Positions 1 to 7,741 are shown, numbered from the stretch's first letter. The stretch is 64,000 nt of DNA from Syntrophomonas sp. UBA5314 (GCA_002410325.1 DHRK01000069.1:13901-77900), one strand, 5' to 3'. The notes: generated by a model from the letters alone, not told the origin. Numbers and translations: made by a program.

Positions 1-428
1 AACAGGGCTATTTCATAGGGACTTTTAAGCGCGCGTACGCTCTTTATCCAGGGACTCCCGTCCATGGTTTTGGCATGGGGAAATATCTTTTTCACTCCCA
101 GGAAGTTGGCAACCGGCAGCACGTCGTATTCCAGGGCCAGGCGGGAAGGGGCTTCCAGGCCCAGATCGCCCAGGTGCCGGGGCATGGTCTTGAAGCTGCC
201 CACCTGGATAATAGGCCAGGGGCATTCCTCTAAAGCCCGCTGGTAGCTCTTGCGGCAGAATAGAACCGGCTCCCCGGCAGCGGGAATATAGAGCTGAGCG
301 TTTTGCATGGTACCGCTGAAATAGTATAAATCCACATTCTGAATAATAATAAAGGCCTGGCACTCGCTTTCCTGCATTTTGTCCTGCAGCCTGGCAACAC
401 GCCCTTTAAGTTCAACTTTATCCATCAT
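1..428 (-). CDS. Xaa-Pro aminopeptidase/creatinase N-terminal domain protein (3' end outside window)
   Basis: An open minus-strand frame of about 142 codons runs off the left window edge. It starts at one of two adjacent ATGs (428 or 425) with a G-rich GGGGGG site 8 bases upstream. The translation begins MMDKVELKGRVARLQDKM and continues with the fold typical of the creatinase/prolidase N-terminal domain: an early amphipathic helix, then a strand-rich stretch with FIIIQNVDLYYFSGTMQNA, where the N-Y-x-SG pattern matches the family's YLTGF-type motif, and later LALEYDVLPVANF. The metal-binding pita-bread peptidase domain would lie beyond position 1 and cannot be checked. The gene is last of the operon-like minus series and follows the 66-residue ORF by 65 bases. 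The family is likely; peptidase activity is unproven. Confidence 0.75.
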   Translation of the reverse strand, partial: MMDKVELKGRVARLQDKMQESECQAFIIIQNVDLYYFSGTMQNAQLYIPAAGEPVLFCRKSYQRALEECPWPIIQVGSFKTMPRHLGDLGLEAPSRLALEYDVLPVANFLGVKKIFPHAKTMDGSPWIKSVRALKSPYEIAL

Positions 429-493
429 CTCTAATTCCCCCCCTGTAAAATGTGTCTACAGTCTCCCCCTGCCTGCCATATATTCAACATTTA

Positions 494-694
494 CTATTCT
501 TTATCCTTGCGGTGGATGGTAACCTCAATGCTGCGGCAGCATTCATCGTTCTTTAGAATGATATGATCCGGCCTGTCTATCAACTGGTAGGCTCCTGCCG
601 TCTCTATTTCTAAATCGTCTATGGTCAGATTATCCTCCTTGGGAATGAAAAGAGGACGGCCCAGCGGTATAATGGTTTTCTTAAGAACAGTCAT
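494..694 (-). CDS. Small conserved-looking hypothetical protein, 66 aa
   Basis: This is a short minus-strand ORF with an excellent ribosome site (AAAGGAGG, 6 bases before ATG), lying 25 bases after the MtnA-like gene. That strongly supports real translation within the operon. The protein is strand-rich and charged, with no membrane segment or signal peptide. It contains a possible paired cysteine (ECCRS) near residues 53-57 and ends in a basic/acidic tail. I do not recognise the family. Its position between an isomerase-like gene and a creatinase-like gene gives no specific function. Confidence 0.65.
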   Translation of the reverse strand: MTVLKKTIIPLGRPLFIPKEDNLTIDDLEIETAGAYQLIDRPDHIILKNDECCRSIEVTIHRKDKE

Positions 695-719
695 GATTAG
701 ACCTCCTTTTAGCCTTGGT

Positions 720-1766
720 TTATTCTAGAACATCGGTCCTGGCCCGGGACCAGTATTTATGAATGTGATAGGGAATAAAACTTCCCCGGTCGGTAAATAT
801 CTCCTGCACCAGCCCCGGTGGAGTCAGGTCAAAAGCCGGGTAAAACCCCTGCACCTTGTCTCCAGTAATGCGGTTTCCTGCAAAGTTCAGGACTTCTTCA
901 GGATCCCGGATTTCAATGGGAATGTCTTTTGCCGTGGCGCAGTGCCGATCCGGCCCCCCGTAACCCAGGACATATAAGGGCACTTGGTGATAACGGGCAA
1001 TTAAAGCCAGCTGTAAAGTGCCCACCTTGTTGGCCACCGTTCCGTCCATGGCTATGCGATCGGCAGCGGTAAAGACCTTGTTTATCATTTCTTCACTCAT
1101 ACAATAGGCCGCCATGTTGTCGGTGATAAGGGTTACCGGAACGTCAAGCTCTGATACCGCCCAGGCGGTAAGACGGGCTCCCTGCAGGTAGGGCCTGGTC
1201 TCGGAAGCGATTACCGATATTTCCTTACCCTGTTCCCTGGCTATGGCCAACATGTAAAGCAAACCGGCTCCTGGAAAACAGTGGGTCAGAATAGTGTCGC
1301 CGTTCTCCAAAACCTCGGCCGCCGCCCTTCCGGTAGCCTCCGAGCGAAACTGCTGTCTCTGCACGGCTGCCTCGACATAATCAAAAAGCTGCCCGGACCA
1401 GCGGCCCTGTTCCCAGTTCAGCTTGTCGAGCATTTTATTGAGCAAGGCCGCCAGATGATGGCCGGTAGGGCGGGTGCGGATTAAACGCCGGGCTGCATCA
1501 TAGAGTTTGACCATGAATTTTTCCCGATTTCCGGCCGCTTCTGGCTCAAACTGGCATGCGGCCAGGTATAGTCCATATCCGGCCGTGATGGCTATATCGC
1601 CCGCCCCCTGAACTACCATGCTCTCAATAGACTCGGCCACCTGTTCATAATCCGCCGCGACCACCTCCACCTGTTTGACAGGCAGGAAACGGCGATCAAT
1701 CATTACCAGGGAATCATTGCGCAAAAAAACCGAATTGTTGATATGCATCAATAAGGTCTGGTTCAC
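720..1766 (-). CDS. Divergent MtnA/eIF2B-alpha family sugar-phosphate isomerase-like protein
   Basis: I chose GTG at 1766 (348 residues) because GGGGGGAGA sits 4-5 bases upstream; the longer GTG at 1808 has no ribosome site. The protein has the Rossmann-like eIF2B/methylthioribose-1-phosphate isomerase fold signature: GAGDIAITAGYGL (residues 54-66), ETRPYLQGARLTAW (189-202) and AADRIAMDGTVANKVGT (234-250). The catalytic Cys (C163 in THCFPGAG) and catalytic Asp (D236) are present. However, the canonical RPTAVNL is RPTGHHL and TxCNxG is THCFPG, so the ligand pocket differs from true MtnA. Known family members open the ring of methylthioribose 1-phosphate or ribose 1,5-bisphosphate. Here the substrate is unknown. 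It lies 81 bases after the C_GCAxxG gene in the same direction. Confidence 0.8.
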   Translation of the reverse strand: MNQTLLMHINNSVFLRNDSLVMIDRRFLPVKQVEVVAADYEQVAESIESMVVQGAGDIAITAGYGLYLAACQFEPEAAGNREKFMVKLYDAARRLIRTRPTGHHLAALLNKMLDKLNWEQGRWSGQLFDYVEAAVQRQQFRSEATGRAAAEVLENGDTILTHCFPGAGLLYMLAIAREQGKEISVIASETRPYLQGARLTAWAVSELDVPVTLITDNMAAYCMSEEMINKVFTAADRIAMDGTVANKVGTLQLALIARYHQVPLYVLGYGGPDRHCATAKDIPIEIRDPEEVLNFAGNRITGDKVQGFYPAFDLTPPGLVQEIFTDRGSFIPYHIHKYWSRARTDVLE

Positions 1767-1847
1767 AAAATCTCCCCCCGGCCGTTTTCTAAGATCAGGG
1801 TACCACACCTGGGATGAAATGACGCGGTTTGGTTGGATACACTTATT

Positions 1848-2387
1848 TTATTGCTTTCCGGCCATGTTCTTGCCAAAAGGCTGGTTAAATCCTTCATCGG
1901 CCCCCTGGTAGATCATTTCCACGGCCATCCCTGCGGTGTCAATTACGATGCTCATGCACTTGCGGAAGCGGTCTTTGTCAAACCAGCTGGGATAATCCTT
2001 ATTCAAAACCTCACACTGGGTCGAACCAAATTTCTCTTCAAACCGGTGGGGCAGCTGGTTAAAAAAACGATACAGGCCAGGGTTCCCGTAAAGCTTATCG
2101 ACGATCTCGTCAAAGCTCCCCTGAGCCGGATCGCGGCGGCCATGAACCGCGCCGACCGCCATGGCCGCCGCCGCCAGGGATCCGCATACTCCACCGCTTA
2201 AACCTATCCCTCCCCCGAAGCCGGTGGCCAGAGCTACGGTTTCTTTGGGAAAATCGACCAGGCCGGCATCGCATAGAGCCGCATAAACTGACTCCGCACA
2301 GTTAAGCCCTTTGCGGAAGTTTTCCTTGGCATATCCACGCACTTTTTCTACCATTTCTTCCTGGGGAATGTTTTTAATATCAACCAT
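1848..2387 (-). CDS. C_GCAxxG_C_C family redox-type protein
   Basis: This 179-residue protein has the spaced cysteines of the C_GCAxxG_C_C family: NCAESVYAALCDAG (residues 29-42), then a glycine-rich GFGGGIGLSGGVCGSLAAAA segment, then STQCEVL and FRKCMSIVID. The family is found in anaerobes, often beside oxidoreductase or cofactor genes. It is thought to bind a metal or take part in redox chemistry, but its biochemistry is largely undefined. The ATG has GGAGAA 6 bases upstream, and the start overlaps the stop of the preceding B12-binding gene by 8 bases, which indicates translational coupling and shared function with the mutase operon. Confidence 0.85.
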   Translation of the reverse strand: MVDIKNIPQEEMVEKVRGYAKENFRKGLNCAESVYAALCDAGLVDFPKETVALATGFGGGIGLSGGVCGSLAAAAMAVGAVHGRRDPAQGSFDEIVDKLYGNPGLYRFFNQLPHRFEEKFGSTQCEVLNKDYPSWFDKDRFRKCMSIVIDTAGMAVEMIYQGADEGFNQPFGKNMAGKQ

Positions 2388-2820
2388 GGTAATTCTCCTT
2401 CCCTTCAGGCCTTGGCCAGGTTAGCCAGGGTCTGGCCTTAATCCAATCTATTACCTCTTCTACGGATTCGTTAGGGCCGAATACTTCAGCCACATGGCCA
2501 TGATCTTTGAGCTCCTGGACATCCTGATGCGGTATAACTCCGCCTCCGATAAGGCATATATCCGCGGCGCCCTTTTCATTTAGTTTTTGCCGCAATTCCG
2601 GGAAAAGACTCATCTGCATGCCGGTATGCACGCTCAAGCCCACTATATCCGGTTTTTCCTGGAGGGCGGCGTTTACTATTTCATCCACGCTCCGGTAGAG
2701 ACCGGTGTAGAATACCTCCATGCCGCCGATCTCGCGCAGTTTGCGCGCCACCAGCTTGATTCCCTTGTCGTGCGGATCCAGGCCGGCCTTTGCCAATAAT
2801 ACTTTGATCTTTCCGGACAA
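2380..2820 (-). CDS. Second cobalamin-binding (B12 domain) protein, mutase small-subunit type
   Basis: I chose TTG at 2820 (146 residues) because AAAGGAGGG lies 6 bases upstream; upstream ATGs lack a site. It is a stand-alone B12-binding domain of the acyl-CoA mutase C-terminal type. K11, D15 and H17 form the KxGxDxH core in LLAKAGLDPHDKG, so the lower-ligand histidine is kept, but the usual DGHDRG reads DPHDKG. GLSVHTGM and LIGGGVIP correspond to the later cofactor-contact motifs. The operon already encodes a canonical small subunit at 3910-4314, so this is an extra B12 carrier of unknown partner. It could be an alternative subunit for a second mutase or a B12 chaperone. Confidence 0.85.
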   Translation of the reverse strand: MSGKIKVLLAKAGLDPHDKGIKLVARKLREIGGMEVFYTGLYRSVDEIVNAALQEKPDIVGLSVHTGMQMSLFPELRQKLNEKGAADICLIGGGVIPHQDVQELKDHGHVAEVFGPNESVEEVIDWIKARPWLTWPRPEGKENYHG

Positions 2821-2932
2821 TGGCCACCCTCCTTTGTACATTCCCCTGCCGGGGGTGTGCATCCAGCGCTGGAGAGCGCCAGCAATATGCCGACGCTCTC
2901 CAAGCAGGTCAATGCTGTTTACTCATTTTTAC

Positions 2933-3895
2933 TTAAATGTCTTTCATGTACTTTTGGGCAACCTCTTCGGCCAGACTGTAGGGATCGGTTGCTTTGGTCT
3001 TCAGCTTGGCTATCATACCCTCCATTTCCCCGTCCGCCATGAGTTTCTTGAGCACCGGGTCCAGGATGGCAGCTTTCAGAGCATCGTTCAATTCGGTAAC
3101 CACCTTGCGGTGCGCCCGGTCAACCAGGATATTCTTGTCGACCAGGTGCTGGTAGTGCGCCTCGATCTTGTCATAGAGTTCGGCAACGCTCCTGGCAAAG
3201 CTGTGCGGCTCCATGACGCTCTCAATCATCAATACCGGCGGCTCCCAACCGCTGGTCCATTTGCCCATTCCGATCATGTTCTTGGTTTCTTTATATAGCT
3301 TCTTGGCGCCGTCTCTATCCGCTTTGTTAATGACGAATATATCGGCTATTTCCATTAAACCGGCTTTGATGGCCTGGACGTCATCCCCCATGCCGGGGAC
3401 CAGAACCACGATAACCGTATGGGCGTGGTTGATGATATCAACCTCCTGCTGGCCCACCCCGACCGTTTCCACGATGATCACGTCTTTGCCCATAACATCC
3501 AGGACGTGAATGCCGTCTCCGACCGCCTTGGATAATCCGCCCATAGCTCCGCGGGTGGCCAGGCTGCGGATGAATACACCGGGGTCTTCGGCATGGCGCA
3601 GCATGCGAATGCGATCGCCCAGCAGGGCGCCGCCGGTGAAGGGACTGGTCGGGTCAACCGCCAGCACCCCAACTGTTTTGTTCTTTTTACGGATTGCCAT
3701 GATGAGCTCGTCGGTTATGGTACTTTTACCGGCTCCAGGCGCTCCGGTCAGGCCGACCACGTGCGCTTTCCCCGTATGGGGAAAAATATGTTTGATGGCC
3801 TTGTGGGTATCGGGAATATTGTCTTCAATGTTCCGGATCAAGCGGGAGGCTGCCCTCATGTCTCCCGCCATGGCTCTTTTCCCTAGTTCTTCCAT
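2933..3895 (-). CDS. meaB: MeaB/ArgK-type G3E GTPase, mutase chaperone
   Basis: This P-loop GTPase protects and reloads B12-dependent acyl-CoA mutases, gating adenosylcobalamin transfer from the adenosyltransferase. The sequence shows Walker A GAPGAGKST near residue 52, the switch stretch AVDPTSPFTGGALLGDR, an ETVGVGQ element, VPGMGDD and the guanine-specificity motif NKAD. I place the start at ATG 3895 (320 residues), with AAAGGA 10 bases upstream and no overlap with the preceding gene. The longer GTG form at 3949 would overlap that gene. It follows the B12 small subunit by 14 bases. In IcmF proteins this G domain is fused to the mutase; here it is separate. Confidence 0.93.
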   Translation of the reverse strand: MEELGKRAMAGDMRAASRLIRNIEDNIPDTHKAIKHIFPHTGKAHVVGLTGAPGAGKSTITDELIMAIRKKNKTVGVLAVDPTSPFTGGALLGDRIRMLRHAEDPGVFIRSLATRGAMGGLSKAVGDGIHVLDVMGKDVIIVETVGVGQQEVDIINHAHTVIVVLVPGMGDDVQAIKAGLMEIADIFVINKADRDGAKKLYKETKNMIGMGKWTSGWEPPVLMIESVMEPHSFARSVAELYDKIEAHYQHLVDKNILVDRAHRKVVTELNDALKAAILDPVLKKLMADGEMEGMIAKLKTKATDPYSLAEEVAQKYMKDI

Positions 3896-3909
3896 ATTAA
3901 TCACGTCCT

Positions 3910-4314
3910 TTATTCCCTTGGTTGTACGTTCGTGCGGATCCAATCGCAAATGGAGTCCAAGGTTGCACCAGGAGTGAATACGGCTTTCAGGCCGGCATCA
4001 TACATGGCCTGCATATCAAAATCGGGAATTATACCTCCCCCTACCACGATAATGTCTTCGGCATCCTGCTCTTTGAGCAGTTTGGTGACCGCCGGGAACA
4101 GGTAGGTATGGGCGCCGGACAGGCAGCTCAATCCTACCATGTCTACGTCTTCCTGGAGGGCGGCGCCTACAATCTGCTCCGGAGTCTGGTGGCATCCGGT
4201 ATATATAACCTCAAAACCTGCATCGCGGAAAGCCCGGGCTAAAACCTTGGCGCCCCGGTCATGCCCGTCAAGACCTGGCTTTGCAAGTAAAATGCGAATT
4301 TTTCTTTCTGACAT
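3910..4314 (-). CDS. Acyl-CoA mutase small (B12-binding) subunit, IcmB-like
   Basis: This 134-residue stand-alone cobalamin-binding domain holds adenosylcobalamin for the catalytic subunit encoded immediately upstream. The core LLAKPGLDGHDRGAK carries K12, D16 and the lower axial ligand H18. GLSCLSGAH and VVGGGIIPDFD complete the Rossmann-like B12 fold. The length matches IcmB/HcmB-type small subunits (about 135 residues), not the fused C-terminal domain of MutB. A GGGGAGG site lies 7 bases before the ATG. It lies 24 bases downstream of the catalytic subunit gene, so the two form the obvious heteromeric pair. Confidence 0.92.
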   Translation of the reverse strand: MSERKIRILLAKPGLDGHDRGAKVLARAFRDAGFEVIYTGCHQTPEQIVGAALQEDVDMVGLSCLSGAHTYLFPAVTKLLKEQDAEDIIVVGGGIIPDFDMQAMYDAGLKAVFTPGATLDSICDWIRTNVQPRE

Positions 4315-4338
4315 ATTGCTTACCTCCCCACAAATTTT

Positions 4339-6018
4339 TTAGTAGATGCCAGGGTCGCGATATTCGCCGTAAACGTCGCGGTAAACGTCGCATATCTCCT
4401 GAACGGTGGCCAGGCTCTTAACCGCTTCAATGCAATAGGGCATGACATTTTCGCCCTTTTCACAGGCAGTCTTGATTTCTTTCAAACATTCAGCCACATG
4501 ACGGCTGTCGCGTTTATTCTTGACTGCCTGCAGGCGTGCAATCTGGTCTCTTTCGGTTGTCTCGTCGATCTCAAGGAAAGGTATTTCCACTTTGTCATCG
4601 GTGCAGTATTTATTGACCCCGATCATGATCTTTTCATTGGCATCAATCTGCTTCTGGAAGGTATATGCTGCATCGGAGATCTCCATCTGTGGGAATCCCC
4701 TCTCGATGGCGGCCACCATGCCGCCCATCTCGTCGATCTTGTGAATGTAATCCCAGGCCTTTTCTTCCATCTCGTTGGTCAGGGCTTCCACAAAGTAGGA
4801 ACCGGCCAGCGGATCGATGGTGTTCGCTACGCCCAGTTCCTCAGCGATGATCTGCTGGGTGCGCAGGGCGATCTGCACGGCGTGTTCGGATGGCAGGCAC
4901 AGCACTTCATCCAGGGAGTTGGTGTGCAGGGACTGGGTGCCGCCCAGAACTGCGGCCAGAGCCTCGGTGGCGGTTCTGATCACGTTGTTGTAGGGCTGCT
5001 GCGCAGTCAATGAGCAGCCCGCTGTCTGGGTGTGGAAGCGCATCCACCAGGAGCGCTGATCCTGGGAGTTGTAGCGCTCCCGCATCGCTTTGGCCCAGAT
5101 GCGGCGCGCGGCCCGCAGCTTGGCTATTTCTTCAAAGAAGTCGATATGGGAATTGAAGAAGAAGGACAACCGGGGGGCAAACTGGTCAACATGCAGGCCT
5201 TTGCGTTTGATAACGTCTTCCACGTATTCCATGCCGTCGCGCAGAGTGAAAGCCAGTTCCTGAACCGCGGTCGCTCCCGCTTCCCGGATATGATAGCCGC
5301 TGATGCTGATGGTGTTCCATTTGGGCACGTACTTGGTTCCGAATTCCACCGTGTCGCTGATCAGCTTTACTGAGGGATCAGGCGGGCACATCAGGGTCTT
5401 TTGGGCTATGAATTCCTTCAACATATCATTTTGAATGGTGCCGGAGATTTCGTCCAGGCCAATTCCGGCCATCTGAGCCGAAGCGCAGTACATGGCCCAC
5501 AAAATCGTGGCCGGCGGGTTGATGGTCATTGATGTGGAAATTTTCGCTAAGGGAATGCCTTTAATCAAAGTTTGGAAATCTTCGATGGTGTCAATAGCCA
5601 CCCCGCATTTTCCGCATTCACCCCGAGCTTTGGGAGAATCGGTATCATAGCCCATCAAAGTGGGGAAGTCAAACGCGGTCGACAGTCCAGTCTGCCCGGA
5701 TTGCAGCAGGTAATGCCAGCGCTGGTTGGTCTCCGCGGCGCTGCCCATCCCGGAAAACATTCTGAACGTCCAATATTTTCCGCGGTACCCGGTGGCCTGG
5801 TTGCCTCTCAAGAACGGATACTGTCCGGGATAGCCGATATCCCTGGCAAAATCCATATCTTTGATGTCATCCGGCCCGTACAGCCGTTTGATCTCCAGAT
5901 CAGAAACCGTTGTCCATTTGGGTTTCTGATCCGCATTCTTGGCCACGATTTTCTTTACTTCGTCTTCCCATTTGGATTTCATGGTCTTGGATTGCTCAAG
6001 AACTTCCGGTGTAAACAT
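4339..6018 (-). CDS. Acyl-CoA mutase catalytic subunit, isobutyryl-CoA mutase-like (IcmA)
   Basis: This 559-residue TIM-barrel subunit of a coenzyme-B12 carbon-skeleton mutase has the length of IcmA/HcmA rather than full MutB (about 730). The catalytic Tyr-His pair is Y242-H243 in ISISGYHIREAGA. The specificity positions do not fit methylmalonyl-CoA. The tyrosine of the MCM motif RQYAG (Y89) is F88 (FRMFSG), and MCM R207 is Q206 (KEFIAQK). The residue that is Asp in 2-hydroxyisobutyryl-CoA mutase is A115. Phe/Gln/Ala is the isobutyryl-CoA mutase set, so the likely reaction is isobutyryl-CoA to n-butyryl-CoA. An automatic annotation would probably read methylmalonyl-CoA mutase. A good AAGGAGGGG site precedes the ATG. 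Confidence 0.9.
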   Translation of the reverse strand: MFTPEVLEQSKTMKSKWEDEVKKIVAKNADQKPKWTTVSDLEIKRLYGPDDIKDMDFARDIGYPGQYPFLRGNQATGYRGKYWTFRMFSGMGSAAETNQRWHYLLQSGQTGLSTAFDFPTLMGYDTDSPKARGECGKCGVAIDTIEDFQTLIKGIPLAKISTSMTINPPATILWAMYCASAQMAGIGLDEISGTIQNDMLKEFIAQKTLMCPPDPSVKLISDTVEFGTKYVPKWNTISISGYHIREAGATAVQELAFTLRDGMEYVEDVIKRKGLHVDQFAPRLSFFFNSHIDFFEEIAKLRAARRIWAKAMRERYNSQDQRSWWMRFHTQTAGCSLTAQQPYNNVIRTATEALAAVLGGTQSLHTNSLDEVLCLPSEHAVQIALRTQQIIAEELGVANTIDPLAGSYFVEALTNEMEEKAWDYIHKIDEMGGMVAAIERGFPQMEISDAAYTFQKQIDANEKIMIGVNKYCTDDKVEIPFLEIDETTERDQIARLQAVKNKRDSRHVAECLKEIKTACEKGENVMPYCIEAVKSLATVQEICDVYRDVYGEYRDPGIY

Positions 6019-6105
6019 CCGTTAACCCCTCCTTATTCTATCTCTGTCTTGATGGAAAACAATTTTGCCCTGGTTTCCAGATTTGCCAACTGTTCATCTA
6101 CTTGC

Positions 6106-6657
6106 TCAATACTCAATGCCTGCCCGGTTTTTGACTCCTGCCGCGTAGTGGTGCTTTACCTCTTTAACTTCACTAACCGTGTCAGCTAAAGCTTTCAAAG
6201 ATTCCGGTGCGTAGCGTCCGGTCATAACCAAATCCAACTCCGGGGGTTTGTTCTTGACCATTTCCAGTATTTCATAATCCGGCACCAGGCCAAAGTCCAT
6301 AACAACATTGATTTCATCTAATATAACCATGTCGTATTCGCCGCTTGCTATGATCTCTTTAGCCTTTTCAAAACCCTGCTGAGCCAGTTCCATATCCACT
6401 GTAGCCGGATCATCCCGCATTACAAAACTATCCAGTCCGAACTGGTAAAGCGTTATGGTCGGCAGGTACTTCCTTACTGCCAGCACTTCTCCATAGGCTC
6501 TCCCTTTCATAAACTGGATAATGCACACTTTATATCCCTGTCCGGTAGCCCGCAAGGCCTGCCCGAAGGCAGAGGTGGTTTTACCTTTTCCATCACCTGT
6601 AATAACAATAACCAGACCTTTGTTAGTTCCACTGTCACTGAACTTATCAATGGGCAA
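6106..6657 (-). CDS. cobO: Cob(I)yrinic acid a,c-diamide / cob(I)alamin adenosyltransferase (CobO/BtuR type)
   Basis: This enzyme transfers the 5'-deoxyadenosyl group of ATP to cobalt, making the adenosylcobalamin the neighbouring mutase needs. The 183-residue protein has the P-loop VITGDGKGKTTSAFGQALR, a FMKG element and VILDEINVVMDFG, all typical of the CobA/CobO family. I take TTG 6657 as start, since AAAGGAGG is 7 bases upstream; the GTG at 6666 is part of that ribosome site. It is the first gene of the B12 mutase operon, 87 bases before the catalytic subunit, and serves adenosylcobalamin supply rather than de novo corrin synthesis, of which no other gene is present. Confidence 0.92.
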   Translation of the reverse strand: MPIDKFSDSGTNKGLVIVITGDGKGKTTSAFGQALRATGQGYKVCIIQFMKGRAYGEVLAVRKYLPTITLYQFGLDSFVMRDDPATVDMELAQQGFEKAKEIIASGEYDMVILDEINVVMDFGLVPDYEILEMVKNKPPELDLVMTGRYAPESLKALADTVSEVKEVKHHYAAGVKNRAGIEY

Positions 6658-6707
6658 ACTTATCACCTCCTTTGCAATAATGATATCTATTTAGGAATGG
6701 CTGCTTG

Positions 6708-6735
6708 ATTAAAGTAACCTTGCATTCCCAATCAA
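6708..6735 (-). promoter_or_regulatory. Candidate sigma-A promoter of the mutase operon
   Basis: On the minus strand TTGATT (6735-6730) and TTTAAT (6713-6708) are separated by 16 bases. They match -35/-10 consensus at 4 of 6 and 5 of 6 positions. The position is about 50 bases upstream of the cobO start and downstream of the terminator of the chemosensory operon, as expected for an independent promoter. There is no room for a cobalamin riboswitch between it and cobO. Confidence 0.4.
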
Positions 6736-6834
6736 GAGATGAGGACCCGCATTTTTCAAAGCATTTAAATTACTATTGTATGGATTTTAGCGGACTAAAA
6801 ACGTTGCATGTTTAAACAAAAGAAGGTTTTAAGA

Positions 6835-6936
6835 ACAGGTGGTAGATAGAGACGAAATACCTTTAAGGCGATATGGTGCCGTAATTATTCTTGGATTTAA
6901 GGGTGCAAATCCAACTGCAGTTCACACCGACGGGGT
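6835..6936 (+). other. Possible structured RNA or relic, unassigned, in the 549-base gap 6736-7284
   Basis: The gap between cobO and the first cheX holds no credible gene. On the plus strand it contains GGATTT (6893-6898) pairing with AAATCC (6907-6912) around a loop AAGGGTGC. The string GGGTGCAAATCC resembles the GGTGnAAATCC core of cobalamin and FMN riboswitches, followed by CACACCGACGG. A convincing B12 box was not found, no plus-strand gene follows, and the B12 genes are on the other strand. I only note it as a candidate; it may be chance. Confidence 0.2.
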
Positions 6937-6939
6937 TTT

Positions 6940-6972
6940 GACAAACAACAAAAGCCCCTCCAAAAGGGGCTC
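6940..6972 (-). terminator. Rho-independent terminator of the chemosensory operon
   Basis: On the minus strand AGCCCC and GGGGCT pair (6971-6966 with 6958-6953) around a 7-base loop. They are followed by TTTTGTTGTTTG, a proper U-rich tail for minus-strand transcripts. It sits about 310 bases after the last cheX stop and separates the chemosensory operon from the mutase operon. Confidence 0.7.
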
Positions 6973-7284
6973 ATGGCTCTCAAGTGCAGTACCTGTTATA
7001 CAATTGTTATGGTCATTTTAAAAATGCCCATGCTTATTATTAGATTATACGGGTTTAAGCGTCCTGTCAATTATCATAAGTCCTTATTATCAAAATGCAG
7101 TCTAGGGGCTGAATCAATTAACTCCGAATTATAGGATAAAACAACGTTTTACTTGCCATACCAGTTATTTCCTTACAAGTCAATTTTATTCTGAACTGGA
7201 AAAGGGACAGTTTTTGCCCTGGTCTTTCACAGGGTTATACTATCCCTTTCCGGGCTTTCATCTCATGCTGTCCGGATTAAAGTA

Positions 7285-7740
7285 CTATCCTTCCAGAGCG
7301 ATGCTCATGGTTACAGATCCGGCCGCAGCTGTAAAGTCAATGACCAGGGTTTCAACCAGGCTTACCAGGGCGACTATGTTTTGGCCGCTGATCAGAGTGG
7401 GCGGACTCATAGAAACAGAATCGGCATCAAGCCCGGCCACGCTGTTGCCCGCCACCATGTTGGCCAGCTCGCAGAGAGCGCTTTTAGGCATCATGTCCAA
7501 TACGGCAATCTCCATGCCTCCCATCATGGTCGAAGCTATGTTACGGGCAGTCTGTTCCGGCATGGAAAGTACTATGTTGCCGTTCATCCCTCCGGTCATC
7601 CCCAGGAGAATGTTGACATCCTTATCAATTTCCAGGCGTTCCTTCTTACTGAGCCCGCTTCTTTTGAGATCAGACAGTCCCAGCATGCCGGTAACGTTTA
7701 GCAGCCCTGATATGAAAGCATTTATAAATTTAATGTCCAT
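7285..7740 (-). CDS. CheX-type chemotaxis phosphatase (copy 1)
   Basis: This 151-residue CheC/CheX-family protein dephosphorylates CheY-P. A single active-site helix carries the Glu and Asn of the ExxN signature, in SALCELANMVAGNSV near residues 86-100. The fold elements GMTGGMNGNIVLSMPEQTA and the C-terminal beta strand with alternating hydrophobics fit CheX. It has one ExxN helix, as in CheX, rather than the two of CheC. It lies one base after the second CheX-like gene, so the pair is a tandem duplication with strong divergence. It is the last gene of the operon. Confidence 0.85.
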   Translation of the reverse strand: MDIKFINAFISGLLNVTGMLGLSDLKRSGLSKKERLEIDKDVNILLGMTGGMNGNIVLSMPEQTARNIASTMMGGMEIAVLDMMPKSALCELANMVAGNSVAGLDADSVSMSPPTLISGQNIVALVSLVETLVIDFTAAAGSVTMSIALEG

Positions 7741-7741
7741 A

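Noticed and set aside
2720..3298. Plus-strand 192-codon ORF
   Set aside because: It is the complement shadow of the MeaB and B12-protein genes; no ribosome site and no recognisable domain.
4339..6018. Straightforward call of methylmalonyl-CoA mutase (mutB)
   Set aside because: The Tyr and Arg needed for the methylmalonyl carboxylate are Phe and Gln here, and the subunit has IcmA-like length.
6657..6735. Cobalamin riboswitch controlling cobO
   Set aside because: Only about 45 bases separate the promoter candidate from the start, and no B12 box is present on the minus strand.
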